From positions 107,268 to 171,267 of the forward strand of contig NZ_QAJM01000023.1 in assembly GCF_003852405.1 (NCBI RefSeq): DNA of 64,000 nt, in the 5' to 3' direction. This stretch comes from Pseudomonas sp. KBW05 (lineage in GTDB: Bacteria > Pseudomonadota > Gammaproteobacteria > Pseudomonadales > Pseudomonadaceae). The notes under the pieces are model-generated. The model had not been told where the DNA came from, did not search any database, and saw only the letters and a list, made by a program, of their open reading frames with translations. A program made the position numbers and the translations under genes. Below are positions 60,692 to 64,000 of the stretch, one piece after another. The stretch's first letter is position 1. The number at the start of each line of letters is the position of its first letter.

Positions 60692-61831
60692 ATGAGTATT
60701 TTGAAGAACACCGCATTGATCGGCCTGGCCCTGAGCAGTCTCGCCAGCGCCATGGCCCAAGCCGACCAGACCGTACTGATCGGCCTGGCTGGCCCGCTGA
60801 CTGGCCCGTCCGCGCGCATCGGCAAGGACCTGGAAAACGGCGCCAAACTGGCCATCGACCAAGCCAACGCCAAGCACCCGAAGATCAACGGCGAGGCCGT
60901 GACCTTCAAGCTGGTCTCCGAAGACGACCAGTCCGACCCGCGCACCGCCGTCACCGTGGCCCAGCGCCTGGTGGATGAAGGAGTGGTCGGCGTGGTCGGC
61001 CACTGGAACACCGGCACCAGCATTCCGGCCGCGCGGGTCTACCACGACGCCGGGATTGCGCAGGTGGCACCGGTTGCCACCGGTCATGCGTACACCCAGC
61101 AGGGTTTCGACACCAGTTTCCGCATCATGGGCCATGACGACGACGGCGGTCAGGTCGCCGGCGATTACGCGTTGAACACGCTGAAAGCCAAGCGCATCGC
61201 CGTGATCGACGACCGCACTGCATTCGGCCAGGGCCTGGCGGATCAGTTTGTCAAAGCCATCGAAGCCGGTGGCGCGAAAGTCGTCGGTCGTGAATACGTG
61301 GACGACAAGACCATCGACTTCAGCGCCGTGCTCACCAATATCCGCAGCCAGAACCCGGACCTGATCTTCTTTGGCGGCGTCGACTCCCAGGCCGCACCGC
61401 TGGCGCGGCGCCTCAAGCAACTGGGGATCAAGGCGCCGCTGATGGGCGCCGGTGGTTTTGTCAGCCAGACCTTCCTGGAGTTGGCGCAGAACGAAGGCGA
61501 GGGCGTGATCGCCCTGGAACCGGGCCTGGCGATTGCGCAGATGCCGGGTGGCAAGGCCTTCGAGCAGGCTTACAAAGAACGCTACAAGGCCAATATCGAA
61601 CTGCACGCGCCGTTCGCCTATGACGGTGTTGGCGTGCTGGTGGCGGCGATTGAACAGGCCGACTCGGTTGATCCGCAGAAGTACCTGCCGGTGCTGCGTG
61701 CCATCAGCTACGCGGGTGTGACCGGGACCATCGCGTTCGATGCGCAAGGCAACTTGAAGAAGCCGTCGTTCACCGTGTACCAGGTCAAGGCCAACCAATG
61801 GCAGCCGGTCAGCGTCGCAGGCGGCAAGTAA
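60692..61831 (+). CDS. ABC transporter substrate-binding protein (LivK family)
   Basis: 379 residues with signal peptide (LIGLALSSLASAMAQA) and the type I periplasmic-binding fold (IGLAGPLTGPSARIGKDLEN, DDKTIDFSAVLTNIRSQNPD). Binds the substrate of the importer. Here the binding protein gene comes after the permease and ATPase genes and before the hydrolases, which differs from many liv operons. A hairpin follows. Confidence 0.9.
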   Translation: MSILKNTALIGLALSSLASAMAQADQTVLIGLAGPLTGPSARIGKDLENGAKLAIDQANAKHPKINGEAVTFKLVSEDDQSDPRTAVTVAQRLVDEGVVGVVGHWNTGTSIPAARVYHDAGIAQVAPVATGHAYTQQGFDTSFRIMGHDDDGGQVAGDYALNTLKAKRIAVIDDRTAFGQGLADQFVKAIEAGGAKVVGREYVDDKTIDFSAVLTNIRSQNPDLIFFGGVDSQAAPLARRLKQLGIKAPLMGAGGFVSQTFLELAQNEGEGVIALEPGLAIAQMPGGKAFEQAYKERYKANIELHAPFAYDGVGVLVAAIEQADSVDPQKYLPVLRAISYAGVTGTIAFDAQGNLKKPSFTVYQVKANQWQPVSVAGGK

Positions 61832-61840
61832 TGATCTTTT

Positions 61841-61860
61841 GGGTGCCCTTTGGGGCACCC
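61841..61860 (+). terminator. Hairpin between binding protein and hydrolase gene
   Basis: GGGTGCCC-TTTG-GGGCACCC, perfect 8-bp stem with four-base loop but no T run on the plus strand. More likely an attenuator or mRNA stabiliser that adjusts the ratio between transport and hydrolase genes. Confidence 0.6.
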
Positions 61861-61888
61861 GATTCTGTGGAGCTGATGGAGGCACACA

Positions 61889-62368
61889 ATGAGCAAACTG
61901 GAAGGTGAACTGGGCATTCTTGCCCGGCGGCGGATCGAGGCCGAAATCATCAAGCCGATCTACGAGATTCTCAAGCGCGAGCAGGGCAAGGACTTTGCCG
62001 CTGCCGTGATCGGCGAAGCGGTGGGCAACGCGGCGATCCAGGCGGGCAAGCATTTTGCTTCGCTGGAAGAGCAGGCCGACCTCAAGAGCTTTGTCGAGCT
62101 GCAAGTGCTTTGGGAAAAAGACGACGCGCTGAAGGTCGAGATCATCGCCAGCGACGCCGAGCACTACGACTACGACGTCAAGCGCTGCCGCTACGCCGAG
62201 ATGTACACCGAGATGGGCCTGGGCGAGATCGGCCACTTGTTGTCGTGCAACCGTGACGAGCTGTTTATCGTCGGCTACAACCCCGATATCGAGCTGACCC
62301 GCACCCAGACCATCATGGGCGGCGACCATCGCTGTGATTTTCGCTACCGGGCCAAACCCCATGAATAA
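61889..62368 (+). CDS. atcB: L-2-amino-thiazoline-4-carboxylic acid hydrolase
   Basis: 159 residues of the ATC hydrolase family: LARRRIEAEIIKPIYEIL, HFASLEEQADLKSFVELQ and a C-terminal Cys-rich end (HLLSCNRDELF, GDHRCDFRY). It opens L-2-amino-thiazoline-4-carboxylate to a carbamoyl-L-cysteine intermediate. It has AGGC upstream and overlaps the amidohydrolase by 8 bases, together forming the known ATC-to-L-cysteine pair of Pseudomonas. Confidence 0.85.
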   Translation: MSKLEGELGILARRRIEAEIIKPIYEILKREQGKDFAAAVIGEAVGNAAIQAGKHFASLEEQADLKSFVELQVLWEKDDALKVEIIASDAEHYDYDVKRCRYAEMYTEMGLGEIGHLLSCNRDELFIVGYNPDIELTRTQTIMGGDHRCDFRYRAKPHE

Positions 62369-63596
62369 TCTGGCACGGGTCAACGGCGCGCGTTTGTGGG
62401 ATTCGCTGATGGACATGGCGCAGATTGGCGCCACCGAAAAGGGCGGCGTTTCGCGCCTGGCGCTGACCGACGAAGACCGTCGCGGGCGCGACTTGTTCGT
62501 GCAGTGGTGCACGGCGGCCGGGTGCAGCATTCGCGTGGACGCCATGGGCAATATCTTCGCCCGTCGCGCCGGGCGTTGTGATGACCTGGCGCCGGTGCTG
62601 ACCGGTTCCCATGCCGACTCCCAGCCCTTCGGCGGCAAGTACGACGGCATCTACGGCGTGCTCGCCGGGCTGGAAGTACTGCGCACCTTGAACGACCTCG
62701 GCATCGAGACCGACCGGCCGATCGAGGTGGTCAACTGGACCAACGAAGAAGGCTCGCGCTTTGCCCCGGCGATGATTTCGTCGGGGGTCTACGCCGGGGT
62801 GTTTGACCTGGCATACGGCCTGTCCCGCGAAGATAAAAACGGCGTGAGCATTGGCCAGGCGTTGCAGCAGATCGGCTATGCCGGCCCGCACCCGGTGGGT
62901 GGCCAGGCGGTGCATGCGGCGTTTGAACTGCATATCGAGCAGGGCCCGATCCTTGAAGCGCAAGGCATCACCATCGGCGTGGTCACCGGTGCACAGGGCC
63001 AGCGCTGGTATGAAGTCGAATTGAAGGGGCGCAGCGCCCACGCCGGCACCACGCCGATGGACCATCGCCTCGACGCCTTGCTCGGCTTCGCCCGCGTGGT
63101 CGAAGCGGTGAACGGCCTGGGCCTGGAACAAGGCGCCGAGGGGCGTGCCACGGTGGGCATGGCGAATATCTTCCCCAACTCGCGCAACGTCGTGCCGGGG
63201 CGGGTGTTTTTCAGCGTGGAGTTCCGTCACCCGGACGAAACCGTGCTGGCGCGCCAGGACCAGCAACTGCGCGAAGCGGTGGCGCAGATCGCCGACGGGA
63301 TTGGTTTGCAGCACAGCGTGACGCAGATCTTCCAGTACGCGCCGATTGCGTTTGATGCGGATTGCGTGGAGGTGGTGCGGGCATCTGCCGAGGCGTTGGG
63401 TTACAGCCATCGGCCAATGATTTCCGGCGCGGGGCATGATGCCTGCTACCTGAACCAAGTGGCGCCGACGGCGATGATCTTTGTGCCGTGTGTGGATGGG
63501 TTGAGCCATAACGAGGCGGAGGAGATTTCGCCTGAATGGTCGACGGCGGGCGCGGATGTATTGCTCCAGGCGATCCTGGCCAAGTCCTGCATCTAG
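62361..63596 (+). CDS. atcC: N-carbamoyl-L-cysteine amidohydrolase (M20 family)
   Basis: 411 residues from ATG 62361 (open to 62334). Zn-dependent M20 hydrolase motifs: TGSHADSQPFGGKYDGIYGV (with Ala between His and Asp), TNEEGSRF, ELHIEQGPILE, GRSAHAGTTPMDHR and SGAGHDA. It removes the N-carbamoyl group from N-carbamoyl-L-cysteine to give L-cysteine, CO2 and ammonia. Close relatives include other N-carbamoyl-L-amino acid hydrolases and allantoate amidohydrolases, so the exact substrate rests on the neighbouring ATC hydrolase. Confidence 0.87.
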   Translation: MNNLARVNGARLWDSLMDMAQIGATEKGGVSRLALTDEDRRGRDLFVQWCTAAGCSIRVDAMGNIFARRAGRCDDLAPVLTGSHADSQPFGGKYDGIYGVLAGLEVLRTLNDLGIETDRPIEVVNWTNEEGSRFAPAMISSGVYAGVFDLAYGLSREDKNGVSIGQALQQIGYAGPHPVGGQAVHAAFELHIEQGPILEAQGITIGVVTGAQGQRWYEVELKGRSAHAGTTPMDHRLDALLGFARVVEAVNGLGLEQGAEGRATVGMANIFPNSRNVVPGRVFFSVEFRHPDETVLARQDQQLREAVAQIADGIGLQHSVTQIFQYAPIAFDADCVEVVRASAEALGYSHRPMISGAGHDACYLNQVAPTAMIFVPCVDGLSHNEAEEISPEWSTAGADVLLQAILAKSCI

Positions 63597-63613
63597 CGAA
63601 TGTACACAAATCA

Positions 63614-64000
63614 AACTGTGGGAGCTGGCTTGGGTGGTGTGAACCTGCTCCAAAGTGGCAACCCAATCCCCTGTGGGAGCGGGCTTGCCCGCGATGGCGG
63701 CCTGTCAGCCAACACAGATGCAGCTGATCCACCGCCATCGCAGGCAAGCCAGCTCCCACAGTTTGGCTGGTGTGCACCTGATCCAGAGTGGTATCCCAAT
63801 CCCCTGTGGGAGCGGGCTTGCCCGCGATGGCGGCCTGTCAGCCAACACCGATGCAGCTGACCCACCGCCATCGCAGGCAAGCCAGCTCCCACAGTTTGGC
63901 TGGTGTGCACCTGATCCAGAGTGGTAACCCAATCCCCTGTGGGAGCGGGCTTGCTCGCGAAGGCGGCCTGTCAGACAACATAGATGCAGCTGCCCCACCG
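63614..64000. repeat. REP-like tandem array, 133-bp unit
   Basis: Units start at 63665, 63798 and 63931 with period 133 bases, each carrying CCTGTGGGAGCGGGCTTGCC, then an AACACAGATGCAGCTGA-like link and the inverse arm GCAGGCAAGCCAGCTCCCACA. The array continues past the right edge. The open frames within it are repeat artefacts. Confidence 0.92.

Noticed and set aside
60368-62650. 760-codon minus-strand frame over the ABC-binding protein and hydrolase genes
   Set aside because: High-GC antisense frame; the plus-strand genes have full domain motifs and overlap as an operon.
63600-64000. CRISPR array
   Set aside because: The repeat unit is 133 bases with internal palindromes and no unique spacers; it is a REP-like array.

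Overview
The window reads as a chromosomal segment of a Pseudomonas of the fluorescens group. It has high-GC coding DNA, REP/REPIN-type palindromes typical of that group, a Pol V/SRAP SOS pair, a glycerol-type ABC operon under a sigma-54 promoter, and many AraC/LysR/ECF regulators. The species call is an inference from gene content; no rRNA or housekeeping marker is present.

Region 1 (1-19106) is the right part of a contractile-tailed prophage. It starts inside the major capsid gene and continues with head-tail joining, a minor tail Z-like protein, a probable tail terminator, baseplate V-W-J-I, tail fibre and its chaperone, sheath, tube, chaperones E and E', tape measure, U, X, a moron-like membrane zinc-ribbon gene, D, a GH19 endolysin, nested Rz/Rz1 spanins, a DNA adenine methylase, a small unknown gene, and an SOS block: a SRAP/YedK gene divergent from umuDC across a LexA box. 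No holin was recognised.

Region 2 (19107-28250) is accessory DNA: an unrecognised 352-residue protein, an ECF sigma factor without a visible anti-sigma gene, an HD-GYP response regulator overlapping a BvgS-like hybrid kinase, and then two displaced 3' ends of a tRNA-Ser gene with their terminators. These fragments look like right-hand attachment sites, so the prophage and accessory block are probably one or more integrations at tRNA-Ser(TGA). An intact tRNA and integrase are expected to the left of the window.

Region 3 (28250-41600) is ordinary chromosome: small membrane proteins, a P-loop kinase-like protein, a GGDEF protein with a substituted metal-binding Asp, a monooxygenase-like protein, a lipoprotein, a YddG-type exporter, a remarkable Met/Cys-rich protein (66 Met and 15 Cys in 163 residues), an XRE-cupin regulator with a tiny coupled upstream gene, a TonB receptor with FecI/FecR-type regulators, and a sigma-54 activator.

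Region 4 (41700-47890) is a glycerol-type ABC importer operon (two ATPases, two permeases, a DUF2160 protein, a binding protein). It is preceded by a GG-N10-GC sigma-54 promoter and a cluster of TGTTCA boxes, and the divergent sigma-54 activator is the likely regulator. The two ATPases carry complementary defects that predict one canonical and one degenerate ATP site.

Region 5 (47960-55270) holds three regulator/SDR divergent pairs (two with paralogous AraC proteins, one LysR) with accessory VOC, saccharopine-dehydrogenase-like and SnoaL-like genes.

Region 6 (56048-63596) is a LysR gene divergent from a branched-chain-amino-acid-type ABC importer (HMGF and binding protein) followed by L-2-amino-thiazoline-4-carboxylate hydrolase and an N-carbamoyl-L-cysteine amidohydrolase-like gene. 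Together they look like a thiazoline uptake and L-cysteine-forming operon. The window ends in a 133-bp tandem array of REP-like sequence.
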